Of a DNA stretch of 64,000 nucleotides, positions 12,701 to 22,844 are shown in pieces. A program made the position numbers and the translations under genes. The stretch's first letter is position 1; every line of letters starts with the position of its first letter. Source of the stretch: Riptortus pedestris (Eukaryota; Arthropoda; Insecta; Hemiptera; Alydidae); assembly GCA_019009955.1 (NCBI GenBank), contig CM032233.1, positions 15,846,501-15,910,500 on the forward strand. Reading direction: 5' to 3'. The notes under the pieces are model-generated. The model made no database searches and had not been told where the DNA came from. It saw nothing but the letters and a program-made list of their open reading frames with translations.

Positions 12701-15700
12701 ACAGTAAAATCATATATTTTAAGGGCGTGTTAGAGATAAATTGATATATACATTTTGTATTTGTGAGTTATTTATCCACGTCATGCTACTACAGCTGATT
12801 GAGATGAGTAACCTATAGATTACCACCCTTTTTAACCTGTATGGTTCCAAGGATTGTATTTAATGAGTTTGTCACTAAATACAATCCTTTTGCCCAGATG
12901 GGAATTCGATCAACAACTCTAGGTTTACCAATGAAGGTCAATGCTTTAACTCACAAGGCTAACCTGCGCAACCATTTTGTATTTAAGAACAATTTTATAT
13001 ATACTTGTAGACAATATTATAATAATGTTATAATTATAACAGTAAAAATTAGAATTATAATAGTAAAAATTTTATATTAATATGCTACTTATCAAGTATT
13101 TCAACAGTTGAAAGGTTTTGTTAACCTGAATTTTAAAATAATTAATAAAATTCAATTTATTTGTTTTTTCATGTTTAACAAGTAACTCCTAAATCCTACT
13201 CACAATTAAAAATATTCAACTATTAGCGTAATATATACAGATTAATAGAGTCTGTAATAAATTAGTAATTTCAGTAATGTAAATATATCATGGGAGCAAT
13301 GGCAAGAAATGGGAGAAATAGCTGTGAAACAAAGTAGGTACACATCTTTACATTATTATTTAGTTTAAGTAATTTAATCCAAAATTAAAAAAAAAAATCA
13401 TTAAGTAATTTAATATACTTACAGTTGGAGTGTGTCCATAAACCCCTTCAAGTGGAGTTGGTGGATCAGAATGGATAGGAGATGCTATGTCAGATCTAGG
13501 TGGTGTAATATCTCCAATATCTAGCTGAGATGAAACCTCATCATGGGAACCTCTCATCAATTGATCAATCTTATTGTTTAGACTGAAATTCTCTATTTTG
13601 AGTTTATTATTTGCATCCTGTAAATACTTTATGTATTCGATGGCCTTGCGTAGTATAAGAGATTTATTCATCTGAAATAAGCAATAAAGTCAGAAAAGGA
13701 AAAAAATATACAAAAAATATATATAGTTTCAACAAGATTTGATGAATGTTAATGAGAAATTAGGCATTCTGAAACTTATGAAAATTCAGAGAATTTTGAA
13801 ATTCAATGAAATTACATTGTTGATAGTTCTAAAGAACTACTGGTTTTGTCTCATTCAACAGTCTCATAAAGCATTCTCATTTGTACTGAATCTTCCTTCC
13901 ACCCAAGGTAAGTGTTGCCAGCTATCAATTCACAAATAAATCCTCTTCTTTGAATTTCCATACCAAATGGGTTATCAGAGGGAAGAAACTATTTTTTTTT
14001 CCATTATGGTGTTACAAAAATCAATAATTCATTATAACTTACATTAGATGCCAAAATGAGAGAAGAAACTGAGCCATCACACTCTTAAGATATACCTTGT
14101 GATTCTCAGCCAACCAGTTACGATGCCAAGCTTCTGTTACTCCTTGTCTAGGGCATCAAGTAGCCTTTGCTAGGGAGTTGTTTTTGTTCTTTTGTTGTCT
14201 TTAATGAGATGAGTACTTCCAAGACGCAGATAAACAGTACAGGCAATAAAATGGGTCTCCTAGTATTAACCCTTTCCTTGCGCAAAGCCACTATAGTGGC
14301 TTAGTTTTGAGTTAAGAGAAATTCCTTCTTAGTGTCATCCTTGCCAATGTGATAAGCTTAAGAGGCTCTTGTAGGTATGATCCAATCAATCCGCCCAAAC
14401 TGTCATAAGCCAATGATGCATATCAATAGCCTAGTCGGATATGTGTCAAATACAGGATATCATTTGCTAAGGGAAGATATGGTTCTATAATTTTCAAATT
14501 ATATCTTATTAACCTTTTTATGAACAGGCACAATCAATGCCTCTCCCCCTTCTGACTCAAGGCATCTCCAGTAGTCTAAATGAGTATCAACAAACCCAAA
14601 AGATTTATAATTCTGACCCAGTTAAATCTATTTATTACAAGTCATCTAAGGCAAATAAGTAATATCATAGGGTCAAATAAATAAAAAAATTCCTTCTTTA
14701 TTAATTCATTTATTTAAAAAATCTACCATGCTCATAGCTTCAAACCACCCCTGAAATCTGGATTAAAAATATTGAGATTTCTTGAAAGGATTCTGTAAAT
14801 GTATTACTTTAGAAGAAGAAAACAACTGAAGAGGTAGCAATATATTTTATTTATTTGCCTCTCTGCCATGCATGATGAGAGATCAATATTACTTTTTAGA
14901 GCTGATTATATTTTATAATCTATAAATTATGTAGCAAGCTTTTTTAAATAATTATTTGATTTCAAGAATATGTATCCCTTTGAAGTAATGAGCTTACTTA
15001 TTTCATCACTGGTGAGAAACTTAATTTTTATGTCTAGGCAGAATTTAGCACGCCGACTGACTACATTTTAAACAAAAAAAAAAAATTTATGAGACTTCCA
15101 TACCTGAAAATGCTCCTGCATTTCCAGAAAATGCATTGTTAACATGTGTTACCTTTTGGACCATTTTCCAAAAGACAAGGGCTGTTTCTCTTCTTAATAC
15201 CATCAATCTTACATGTATTGAGTTGTTTCTCAGATTTCTCTTTCTTCAACTCTAAGCAGTAAGATTCTTTAAATCAAAAACTGGTTTGTCTTAACAACTC
15301 AACACATGTAAGATTGATGGTATATCTTACATGTGTTGAGTTGTTAAGACAAACCAGTTATTGATTTAAAGAATCTTACTGCTTAGAGTTGAGGAAAGAG
15401 AAATCTGTGACTATTCTTGTATAGTAGATACTATATAATGAAATCAAGGATACCTTCGCATTTGGCCCAGCAATAATATCCTTCAGTTCAACAATTCTGT
15501 CATTAATACTGGTCCTATAACGCCTCTCAATAGCATTATGCATATTTCGTTTTACTTCCTTCACTTTTGGAACTTTGTCTTTGCTTATTGTAACTGGAGA
15601 TGTGATTTTATGGAGCGATACTTTGTCAGGTTCAATTACCAAAGGAACACCTAAAATAAAAAGAAATAGAAATATAGATATATTATAATGATAACCTAAT

Positions 15701-17846
15701 CACACACATATATTTTAACACATGAATGTTCTATATAGAGATTTTTTTTTTAATTTTACAATCTGTATATTTTTTAAATGAAAGATAAATTAATTTAATA
15801 TATAAATAATCGAGTAATTTAATTCGATGGGTACACTTTTTGTCATACTAACCTAGCATTAACATTAAGTAGGAAATTGACAGACAATATATGATGAAAG
15901 GGAAAGTGGGAGAACTAAGATAAAGGATTTGACTTGAATAGGGGTCCCAAGTGTGGCCAGAAAGAATGACAGGTTTGAGTAGCTAATGCAAGTCTGTTAA
16001 TTGTATATATTAGACTTCAGTGGTTGATGGATAATGTTTCTTTATTATCTAACTATCTAATATTTGTATTACTCTTATTAGTGAATTTCAAATGCATCTA
16101 ATATAATAGAGATTAAACAGACATTAATTCGATCCATGGAAGAAATAAAAGTTGAAATATTAAAAAAAAAATAAGTATGTTTTTGTAAAGTCAAGATGAT
16201 GGTCTCAATAGACACATTTTGAGTTGTGGATTCGATTTCCTCATGGATGGAAAATACAATTTAAAATCACCCAGGCTAGAAATGGGTGGTAGGTAGCATG
16301 TCCTGATTAGCCTAATAAAACAATAATGGAATATTTAAAAAAACTCATTTATAAATTATGCTAAAAAACTGTCTGCATTGAAAGTATCGTCAAGATTTGA
16401 CTACCCTAGAAATTCAGAGTATCCTCATCTGTAAACAATATTTATAATACAAGATATTGTATTTAAGCATATTATATTTTCTTGTGCGTAATATTGGGGT
16501 GGAATGTCAAACTGGATTCAAAGAATGAGTAAAACAAACATTAAAGGTTATTTTAAAGGATTTCGATTTCTATGGTAAAATTAATAAGTAATGTTAATTC
16601 AGTAGACATATCTGGCATACAAAAAACTACTCTTAAAAATAAAAGAAGGCCAAGCCGATTTAAATTTCTTAAAAAAAAGAAAAAAAGTAATTGAAATACT
16701 AAAATAAGAAGCCACATGTTAATTCTAATCTAGTATTTAAAAAAATAAAAGGACTTTGTTTAAAAGTTGGCAGGAGCTCAAATTAGTAGTTCAAATAGAG
16801 TCCAGAAAAAATGAAATATACAAATAGCACACTCAGTCAATAATTTAGAGTACCTGACACATTGTTTCCATTAAACTAACATGCACTAAAATCTTAACAC
16901 TTGGTAAGAAAAGACTCTCTAAACTTAGACACTCCAAAATATTACTAAAAAACATATGTTTATTTGAATTTTGTTCAATAACGTTTGTCGAAATGAGAAA
17001 TAGTTTGGTATTTATTTGTTTTTTTAAAAATACATACTTGTGAAAATTGTATTGTTGTTGGTCTGTACATTAGTGCTGATGATATTTCCAACTGGTTTGG
17101 CTAGTTTAATTTTTTCTTGTCCATTCTCTGAAGTAGTATACATTACAGTAGGAGGAGAATTAGAAACCAACTGAGCTTGCAGAATCATCTATAATATATT
17201 AAAAAAGTTTATATATATAAATAAAAATTCATATTCTTTTATCAAATTCACTGTAGAAAAGAACCACTTTTGCACAAATCGGGAACCAAAACTATTTTCT
17301 ATTAGTTAGTAAAATTATAGGAAATGGTTTTATTTCATAATAGGACAAAATTATGTGTTTTAGTAAATATTGCTCACAAATAATGTTTTTTATTTACCCT
17401 TACAAAATTAGAAAGGATTGTCATAAATAATTCTGGGAAACTTCATCTCGGATACTATGTATCGAATGGTTTAAGAGCAGGAGTTCTCAGGGACTGAGAG
17501 GCTCCCAGTGCATTCGCCTGTGCCAAAGTGAAGGAAAATGAACTATGTATGCAATTATTAAGACAGAGACTTAAGGAAATGGAGAATCTTCCTTTGAAGC
17601 ATATTAGTTTTAAAGTGCAGAGTCATTCATAGTGAAGGGAAGAATAGGAAAATAGTAAAAGTATAGATTAGAGAAAAAATTGTGTAGTATAGAGTAATGA
17701 GAATTCTTATTTTAAACGATTATTCATTTCATTAAAAATAATCACATCTGCAGTATCCCAAATTCATTATCCATTAGAAGGGGGGAGGATACAGTTAAAT
17801 AAAGTTTTTTTTTTTTGTTTTTTTTTTAATAAAAAAAAAGAAAAGA

Positions 17847-17913
<67 letters not shown>

Positions 17914-20900
17914 TAAATTCGCTGATATCATTGTACAAGTGGTTCTGAGATATAAATCTTACCTGTTTTACCTGATCATTAGGCACTAAGTGACTCATAT
18001 TTTGAACTGCTACATATCTATTGGGAGCAGGTTTCTCAACTGATGACTTATTCCTCTTGATTATAGGAGGCTCATGTCTATACTGAAGATTTGAATGGAT
18101 CCTTGGACCAGTCGCCACTACATTATGCTGCTGAGGGTCTTCTATTGTTTTTAAATGACTATAAACAATATTGGCCTGAGGTTGTACAAGATATGCATTT
18201 GGGGGCAAAACTACTGATGTTTTGGTTCCATTTGGGAATATTGGACTAGCTTTAATAATCTGTTCAGGGCTTAAGGAATTAGACTGCCTGCTATCCAGTT
18301 GGACTTTTGGACTTCCTGGGGAGTTAGAAATGAACAAAGTATCACGTAAAAGCAAGTTTTCAGGCACATTAGACTTTTGGTCCACGTCCATAGGTATAAC
18401 AGGAGATTCATTTTTTATTTCATTTAATGTAGAACAATCGTCGAGCTGAGATAGAATATCACAATCAAGCAGAAGTTTGTTTTCTTTAGAGAACAGCAGC
18501 TCCTGCTCATAATTATGGAGATAATCTGTAAAAAGAAGAAATGGAATTAAAAATAATACAAAAAAAGGCAGATTATAAGATTCAATAGACTATATGTGCA
18601 GTCGAATTTCACAACATCTATGTCCATTTTGAAAAATAATAAGAAGTCCATCAGGGACTGTGAAACTAATAAGATTTCTAGGGGTTTACTAGAGGCACTA
18701 ATACAAAAAATTCAAATAGCTCGGTTAATACTCAATTCACCAAAAAAAAATGTAGAAAACAATAGTTGGAGAAAATTAAATTTTAAATTAGATTGCTTGT
18801 ATAATATTTTTCGAAATGACTCTTAGTAATGGATATACTTCGAGTTTCGATTCTCTCCCTTCTACTACACCCCCCTTTTGTTCTGGTCCAATCTGAGCAA
18901 TTTAGCATAAAAGGGTTTAAATATTGAGTATGGTAATGTTCAATTAAAAGTGATATTGTCTAAAATATAAAGCCTTACTCAAAGATATTGATTCAAACAT
19001 ATTTGCACATATCTCTCACAATAAAATTAAAATGAAAAAAATATTTGATATTTAAGCTTGGAGTAATACGTTTCATGATATATCAGCTAAATGTTAACAT
19101 CAGATGGTTTACTGAAGACTACAAACTAATAAATGCAATTATCTCTGTTGGCAACAAGATTGTTTATATAATTTTTTGATCGGGTTTATAATAAGGAATA
19201 CATTTCAAATTTACTATTTTTACTCCCCCTCCCCATGGTCCAATTTCAGCTATTAATGAACTTTATCTTTAATTTTATGTTTAATGGCTAAATATCAAGA
19301 ATGGTAGCAATTAAACAAAAATTAAAACTAATAAATTGATTATCCGAACTACGAGTATATATATGTATAGGTTTGAACCCATCTCATTTTTGTCATTTCC
19401 TATGCAGAATTTTACGAGAATCACATGCCGAGTAGGACCTCAATACCTGATTGCCCTAAAGGGGGAATCTACTAAACAGTTACTATATTATCAAACTACA
19501 TCAAAATAAAAAAAGAATTGAAGTTTGAAAGAAAAACCAAAACAGGAAGCCGTTGGCAGACCTGTTTGTTTACAATTGAGACGCTTTCCGCCGAGAGGGG
19601 AAAGATTTCTTATTTCTGTTTGTATTTATTCACCTAATATTCACGGTGGTGTTGTGTTAGCAGTATGTAGGTTTATCTATTATTAAAATTCATGTGGGAA
19701 ATATGCTTAGTTTACGCAGCCCCTGCGTGACGGACTTTTTTATTTTTGAACTATAGTTAGTTTAATTTTTGTAAGAGATGTTTTGTAATTTAAATCTTGG
19801 GAGTTGACATTTTGAAAGTAAAAATTGAAAATAGAAATAACATCAGAAGGAGAAAAATTTAAAATTCTAGAGATCATTGTTATTAAACCTCAGCACCAAA
19901 AATGTTGCATAAAAATTGTATGAATAATACCCTGCAATTTGTTGTTATGCATATTTTTCACTGTTTCTTTTTGTTTTCAAAGGGGCTGAGGTTAGCCATT
20001 GTGAGCGTTGACCTTAACCTCACAGGGCAAACCTAGAGTGGCGAGTTCGATTCCCGCCAAGACAAAGGAATTTATTTAGTGACGGAATTCTTTAAATAAA
20101 ATCCTCAGCCCACCCTGGTTAGAAAATGGTGGTAACCTGTCGCAATTAGCCTTAGTTGCAAAAATTGGACGTTAATAAACAGTTTAAATTAAATTTGTTT
20201 TCAACTTTCAATACTCGAGCAATTTTCACATTAAGCTATTGTATCACCAAATACAACATGCACCTCATAAATTTTAATATGAAATGTTTACATAGGGCTT
20301 GCACCGAGGGAAAAATAGAGAATAGAATGTAAAATGATGTCATTACAGACTTTCTATATTAAACGATTTATTCTTAAACTATTTTTATTTTACTCTTTTA
20401 GTATGGTAGCAACATTTGATTATTAATATGTTATGATTAAAAAAAAAAAAAGGCACTTCAGACTCCCTCCCTGTACTAAATACTGAATATCTGTATAAGT
20501 AAAATGTGATTACTTAATTAAAACAAATTTAATGTTGTATTTTTAGCAGAAATCTAAATTTCTTATAGTTCATTTATTTTGGCGAATCTGGTTAGCCATG
20601 TGAGTCAAGGGATTGCTCTTAATGAATTTGGTAAATCTAGAGTCATGAGTTCGATTCCCACCTGGCCAATAAGAATTTATATAGTAGCAAACTCATTTTT
20701 TAAATCCTTAGCCCCACCCTGGCTAGAAAAGAGTGGTACCCTGTAGTTAACCCGTCCCAATAAACAATATTATATATATATAAAAAAATGGACATTGATA
20801 AATAACACATTTTTTTTTTAGAATCTTAATTTCTTATGTTAACAGGGTGGGCAAGAAACTAGCTCACTATTATGCAAGTTTAATTTGATGCACGGACAAA

Positions 20901-21921
20901 GTTATATCTATCACCTACATGATTAATGGGAAATATTTTCTATACGTTACTTGGATTATCACTTCAACAAATTTTCAGTTAAATAAACTAAAATTCATTT
21001 AATATTTCCAAGGACTAATTTTTCGACTGATTTAAGTTCATTCGGTGAAAGTATTAAAGAAAAAAAACAGCACAACGTAAATACTTTTAAAACAAATGTT
21101 CCAGTCTAAGTGATATTTGCTGATAGCCAATAAACAAACTTATTTTCAGTTTTGTACGTGCAGTTATTCTTTACAATTCTCTACTCCATATTAAAATCAA
21201 AATTAAAGTTGAGGGGGAAAAAATATAATTTAGTAATGTTCATTTTATTACATTACAGTTGATTAGGGCACTTTATCTGCAGGTTACCTCCCTTTTCTAT
21301 ACACGGTCGAACTAAGGGTTTTATTTAATGAGTGCTACATCAATTCCTATTTCCCTGGTGGCAATCGAACGGACGACTCAAGCTTTACCAAATTCATTAA
21401 GACCAATGCCTTAACTCTCATCCATATTCAACTATCAGAAAGAAATATCAGCTATTTTAGCTCATTTTGTTACAAAATAGTAAGATAATATTAAAACGAC
21501 TCTGTATTTTAGAAGCAATTTAAGGGATTTTCATGTCGCATTTTTAACTCGATTCATTAACATTCTATTGCCCAGTACAAAATAAATATATTTGAGGATA
21601 CCAACAATAAATGCAAAATGGAAATGAAATGAATCAACACAAATTGAATTTGTGAAAACGATTATAATTCAGATATAAAACTAAAGAGAAATACTTATTG
21701 GCATTCAAATATCCTAATTAATACAGCTCATAGTAAGAATTTACTATAGGCACTAGTTCTAAGTATTGACAGCATGGGATGATGAAATATGAATGTTCTA
21801 CAAACAAGCAGAGGGTGTTGACAATCAAAAATAGATTAAATTCATAATAAATACCATCCAACTCGCTGATCTCGCCAAGATTTAAAGGATCTGTGACGTC
21901 CAGCGTGTTGTCACTATCCAT
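3487..21921 (-). CDS. SREBP: Sterol regulatory element-binding protein (SREBP), 3' end off window
   Basis: Membrane-bound bHLH-zipper transcription factor that, after two cleavages in the Golgi, activates lipid-synthesis genes. Join, minus strand: 21921-21855, 18525-17963, 17188-17038, 15650-15454, 13671-13423, 12570-12378, 9255-9089, 5775-5594, 3729-3487. All introns are GT-AG and phases match, giving 670 residues. Acidic N-terminus 1-60; bHLH from about 293 with HNAIERRYR (298-306), where Tyr305 is the SREBP-specific residue allowing sterol-element binding; zipper to about 370; phosphodegron TPPRSDIAS (382-390); site-2 protease region DQSRMVLC (424-431) with Asn-Pro at 441-442; site-1 protease motif RKIL (466-469); second helix about 481-500; WRHRKQADL (517-525) opening the SCAP-binding domain. 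The ATG has a strong context (AAAATGG). Around 400 more residues are expected left of position 1. Confidence 0.95.
3730..5593. other. SREBP intron 8, nothing recognised
   Basis: AT-rich intron. A stretch at about 4720-5340 is less AT-rich and may be a decayed element, but frames are broken and I could not name it. Confidence 0.5.
5594..5775 (-). CDS. SREBP: SREBP exon 8 (regulatory domain)
   Basis: Acceptor TTTTTTTCAG, donor TTTTTAG|GTGAGG, phase 0 to phase 2, residues 530-589. [18 protein letters not shown] and [18 protein letters not shown] align with the SREBP regulatory domain. The earlier GT after GAACAAG would leave the wrong phase for exon 9, so the later donor was chosen. Confidence 0.93.
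5776..7261. other. SREBP intron 7, 3' part, nothing recognised
   Basis: AT-rich intronic DNA with poly-T runs. Short open frames such as 6788-6985 are compositionally biased and show no similarity I recognise. Confidence 0.5.
7262..7556 (+). mobile_element. Non-LTR retrotransposon relic, 3' end of ORF2
   Basis: A frame ending in TGA at 7554-7556 reads [20 protein letters not shown] and then [20 protein letters not shown]. This resembles the region after RNase H in Jockey/I-type elements, where a W...W segment and a REE-V-L-RLR-GH phrase precede a zinc knuckle. The zinc knuckle is decayed and everything upstream is lost. It lies in an SREBP intron, antisense to the gene. Confidence 0.55.
7662..7691. 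repeat. (GT)n microsatellite
   Basis: About 15 GT units in an SREBP intron. Confidence 0.95.
8100..8460. repeat. Variable minisatellite of about 20-bp TTCCATTTCTGTTTTTGTG units
   Basis: Imperfect tandem units (TTCCATTTCTGTTTTTGTG and variants with CCCATTTTGG) make a strongly pyrimidine-biased strand. The long Phe/Cys-rich and Lys/Asn/Gln-rich open frames on the two strands are by-products. It runs into poly-T at about 8585-8615. Confidence 0.85.
9089..9255 (-). CDS. SREBP: SREBP exon 7 (second membrane helix)
   Basis: Acceptor CTTTTAG, donor GATAAG|GTATCT, residues 474-529. Hydrophobic helix [18 protein letters not shown], then [14 protein letters not shown], which is nearly invariant in animal SREBPs and begins the cytosolic regulatory domain. 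Confidence 0.96.
9728..10355 (-). mobile_element. Family A element, full length, in SREBP intron 6
   Basis: Both ends are present in reverse orientation: AGATTTCCCTTAAGGGAAAT at the left, and CTGCGTGACGGACTTTTTT at the right. The central microsatellite is short (about 20 bp of TA), flanked by TTAACGCTCTAGCGGTCG. It has a 3' CTGTTAA variant. Confidence 0.88.
10356..12377. other. SREBP intron 6, remainder
   Basis: No exon recognised. A hydrophobic open frame at 11929-12183 is not used: splicing exon 6 to exon 7 in phase gives a conserved protein without it. The part at 11000-11850 is slightly GC-richer and may be decayed transposon DNA of unknown type. Confidence 0.5.
12378..12570 (-). CDS. 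SREBP: SREBP exon 6 (first membrane helix, site-1 and site-2 sites)
   Basis: Acceptor TTTTCAG, donor CAGAAG|GTTTGT, residues 410-473. [12 protein letters not shown] and the downstream FNPF match the site-2 protease region. RKIL in the lumenal loop fits the site-1 protease consensus R-x-(hydrophobic)-L. Confidence 0.93.
12790..12985 (-). mobile_element. tRNA-type SINE copy
   Basis: Reverse-strand copy. It includes the B-box-like GATCGAATTCCCATCTGGGC, the phrase TTGACCTTCATTGGTAAACC, and the 3' CTATAGGTTACTCATC/CAGCTG end shared with copies at 16.2, 20.0, 20.6 and 21.3 kb. It lies in an SREBP intron. Confidence 0.65.
13423..13671 (-). CDS. SREBP: SREBP exon 5 (helix 2, zipper, phosphodegron)
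   Basis: Acceptor TTTCAG, donor CCAACT|GTAAGT, 83 codons, residues 327-409. [20 protein letters not shown] is helix 2 and the zipper. Further on, [11 protein letters not shown] keeps the Thr, +4 Ser, +8 Ser spacing of the GSK3/Fbw7 degron known in vertebrate SREBP1. Confidence 0.97.
13672..15196. other. SREBP intron 4, left part, nothing recognised
   Basis: No exon, repeat family or RNA gene recognised. It adjoins the hairpin described separately. Confidence 0.5.
15233..15405. repeat. Near-perfect inverted repeat, 82-bp arms
   Basis: Arms 15233-15314 and 15324-15405 are reverse complements with two mismatches, separated by 9 bp (TGATGGTAT). A third partial copy of the inner arm end lies at 15197-15216. 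It lies in SREBP intron 4, about 50 bases after the exon 4 donor, so the pre-mRNA would fold into a long hairpin there. Confidence 0.93.
15454..15650 (-). CDS. SREBP: SREBP exon 4 (basic region and helix 1)
   Basis: Acceptor TTTTAG, donor GCGAAG|GTATCC, residues 261-326. Carries the basic region and helix 1: [20 protein letters not shown] is nearly identical to animal SREBPs, including the tyrosine that replaces the usual bHLH arginine. A long intronic hairpin begins about 50 bases after the donor. Confidence 0.97.
15651..16194. other. SREBP intron 3, part, nothing recognised
   Basis: AT-rich intron sequence without a recognisable element up to the SINE fragment. Confidence 0.5.
16195..16330 (+). 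mobile_element. tRNA-type SINE copy, 5' truncated
   Basis: Contains GAGTTGTGGATTCGATTTCC (B box), CACCCAGGCTAGAAATGGGT and a 3' part with GATTAGCCTAATAAAACAAT. Same family as the copies at 20 kb. Confidence 0.65.
17038..17188 (-). CDS. SREBP: SREBP exon 3
   Basis: Acceptor ATTATAG, donor ACAA|GTATGT, 151 bases, phase 0 to phase 1, residues 211-260. Polar linker rich in Asn, Thr and Ser before the DNA-binding domain. Identified by phase continuity and an open frame; sequence conservation is low. Confidence 0.75.
17849..17912. repeat. (GA)n microsatellite
   Basis: About 30 GA units with poly-T/poly-A just left of them, in the intron roughly 50 bases beyond the exon 2 donor. On the SREBP sense strand this is a (CT)n tract. 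Confidence 0.95.
17963..18525 (-). CDS. SREBP: SREBP exon 2
   Basis: Acceptor TTTTACAG, donor ACAG|GTAAGA, 563 bases, residues 23-210. It is acidic and leucine-rich at first, then Ser/Pro/Asn/Gln-rich, as expected for a poorly conserved N-terminal activation and linker region. The intron just after it carries a long (GA)n repeat. Confidence 0.85.
18705..19476 (+). mobile_element. Family A element, degenerate copy (subfamily 2)
   Basis: Follows the subfamily 2 order: TTTCATGATATATCAG, TGGTTTACTGAAGACTACAA, a CCCCCTCCCC stretch, GGTCCAATTTCAGC, a short TA tract, TTTGAACCCATCTCATTTTT, and a decayed 3' palindrome ending ATCTACTAA. Boundaries are approximate. Confidence 0.65.
19615..19741 (-). 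mobile_element. Family A element, 5' end fragment
   Basis: Reverse-strand 5' terminus: TTAGTTTACGCAGCCCCTGC then GTGACGGACTTTTTT. The adjoining TATTCACGGTGGT is shared with the copy starting at 41792. Confidence 0.75.
19985..20172 (+). mobile_element. tRNA-type SINE copy
   Basis: GGTTAGCCATTGTGAGCG near the start and GCGAGTTCGATTCCCGCC as a good pol III B box, followed by a shared body (CCACCCTGGTTAGAAAATGG) and the 3' GCAAAAATTGGACGTTAATA. In SREBP intron 1. Confidence 0.75.
20582..20780 (+). mobile_element. tRNA-type SINE copy
   Basis: GGTTAGCCATGTGAGTCAAG, then ATGAGTTCGATTCCCACC (B box), then CCACCCTGGCTAGAAAAGAG. Same family and strand as the copy 600 bp to the left. Confidence 0.75.
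21262..21432 (-). mobile_element. tRNA-type SINE copy
   Basis: Reverse-strand copy: GGTGGCAATCGAACGGACGA holds the complement of the B box, and AGGTTACCTCCCTTTTCTA the complement of the shared body. Confidence 0.65.
21855..21921 (-). CDS. SREBP: SREBP exon 1 (start codon)
   Basis: Encodes residues 1-22 plus one base, [20 protein letters not shown] and on: an acidic start typical of the SREBP activation domain. The donor is GATG|GTATTT, phase 1. A GTG two codons upstream is in frame but is not a plausible start. Confidence 0.85.
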
Positions 21922-22006
21922 TTTCACTATATATCATAATAAAAGCACAATTGATGTACAAAATGAGGCACTTGTGAAGCGTACACAAACACAACACGGT
22001 AGCTGG

Positions 22007-22041
22007 CCAATGATTGTCAAGAGGAGAGAAGGTGGCGTGAT
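22007..22041 (-). promoter_or_regulatory. Candidate sterol element plus CCAAT box upstream of SREBP
   Basis: Read on the minus strand, ATCACGCCAC at 22041-22032 differs by one base from the classical sterol element ATCACCCCAC. Twenty bases further on is ATTGG (22011-22007), an inverted CCAAT box. SREBP and NF-Y sites at this kind of spacing are known to drive SREBP autoregulation in vertebrates. They lie 86-120 bases before the ATG; the transcription start is unknown. Confidence 0.4.
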
Positions 22042-22141
22042 TCAACGTCATTCATTTCAAAAGTTAGCCAAACCCGGGGAAGGCAAAGAGATAGGAGAAT
22101 GTACACAGGTCGAGAATAACGCCAGATGGGTCTGTATATTT

Positions 22142-22149
22142 TGACGTCA
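22142..22149. promoter_or_regulatory. Perfect CRE (TGACGTCA) upstream of SREBP
   Basis: The palindromic CREB/ATF site TGACGTCA lies about 220 bases upstream of the SREBP start codon. A chance occurrence is possible, but the position suits a promoter. Confidence 0.4.
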
Positions 22150-22203
22150 GCAATAGACAAGGAAAACTACTTTTCTTGAACAAGGATTGAACAGCATTAT
22201 ATA

Positions 22204-22795
22204 AACTCAACCGCAAAAAAAAACCGGACACTTAGATTTAGTCTTATAATTTTGTTAAATACATAATATATATGTATATTAATCTTTTTTAATTAAAATA
22301 ATTGGTTAATCTATAGGTTATTTAAACAAAATCTGCCAAAAGTGAATAATTTTTATTGATTATTTACAAAAAAATACAAAATAAAATAAAAGTGATAAAT
22401 TAACACATTTAAAAAAAAAAAAAAAATATTCTTCATTTTTATTACAGTGAATGGTAGACTTCACTACCCCAAGCGTTTCGGCAATGTAACGTAAGCTCCG
22501 GCCTTCCATCTAAGTTTGAAAGACCCATTATTCTGGACCGAAATAAAAATAAAACATTAATTAAAGAAAATGCTTGGTTAATAATTAAAGATGTTTAAAT
22601 GTGCGAAAAACTACTTACAGTTTAGAATAGATCAACTTCATGACAAAATAAATCTAATCTGAGTTTTATCTAATTGTTTACTAATCCTGAAGGGATTCGT
22701 AGAATGGACTTAGACTCTACAATCTCTGTAATAACTAGAATACCCACATAAAGAAACACATTGCTGGAAGTGTCCGGTTTTTTTGCGGTTGAGTG
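22204..22795 (-). mobile_element. Short Tc1-like element with matching inverted repeats
   Basis: Ends are inverted repeats of about 28 bp: CACTCAACCGCAAAAAAACC then GGACACTT, with small differences. Both are flanked by TA, the expected Tc1/mariner duplication. At about 592 bp it is too short to be autonomous. On the minus strand, 22510-22440 reads GRSLRYIAETLG and VKSTIH, a decayed helix-turn-helix like that of Tc1-type transposases. Confidence 0.75.
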
Positions 22796-22844
22796 TATTT
22801 GGGCCTTCCTTTAACCCGGCAGTGGGAACGTGAGGGTTGTAAAT

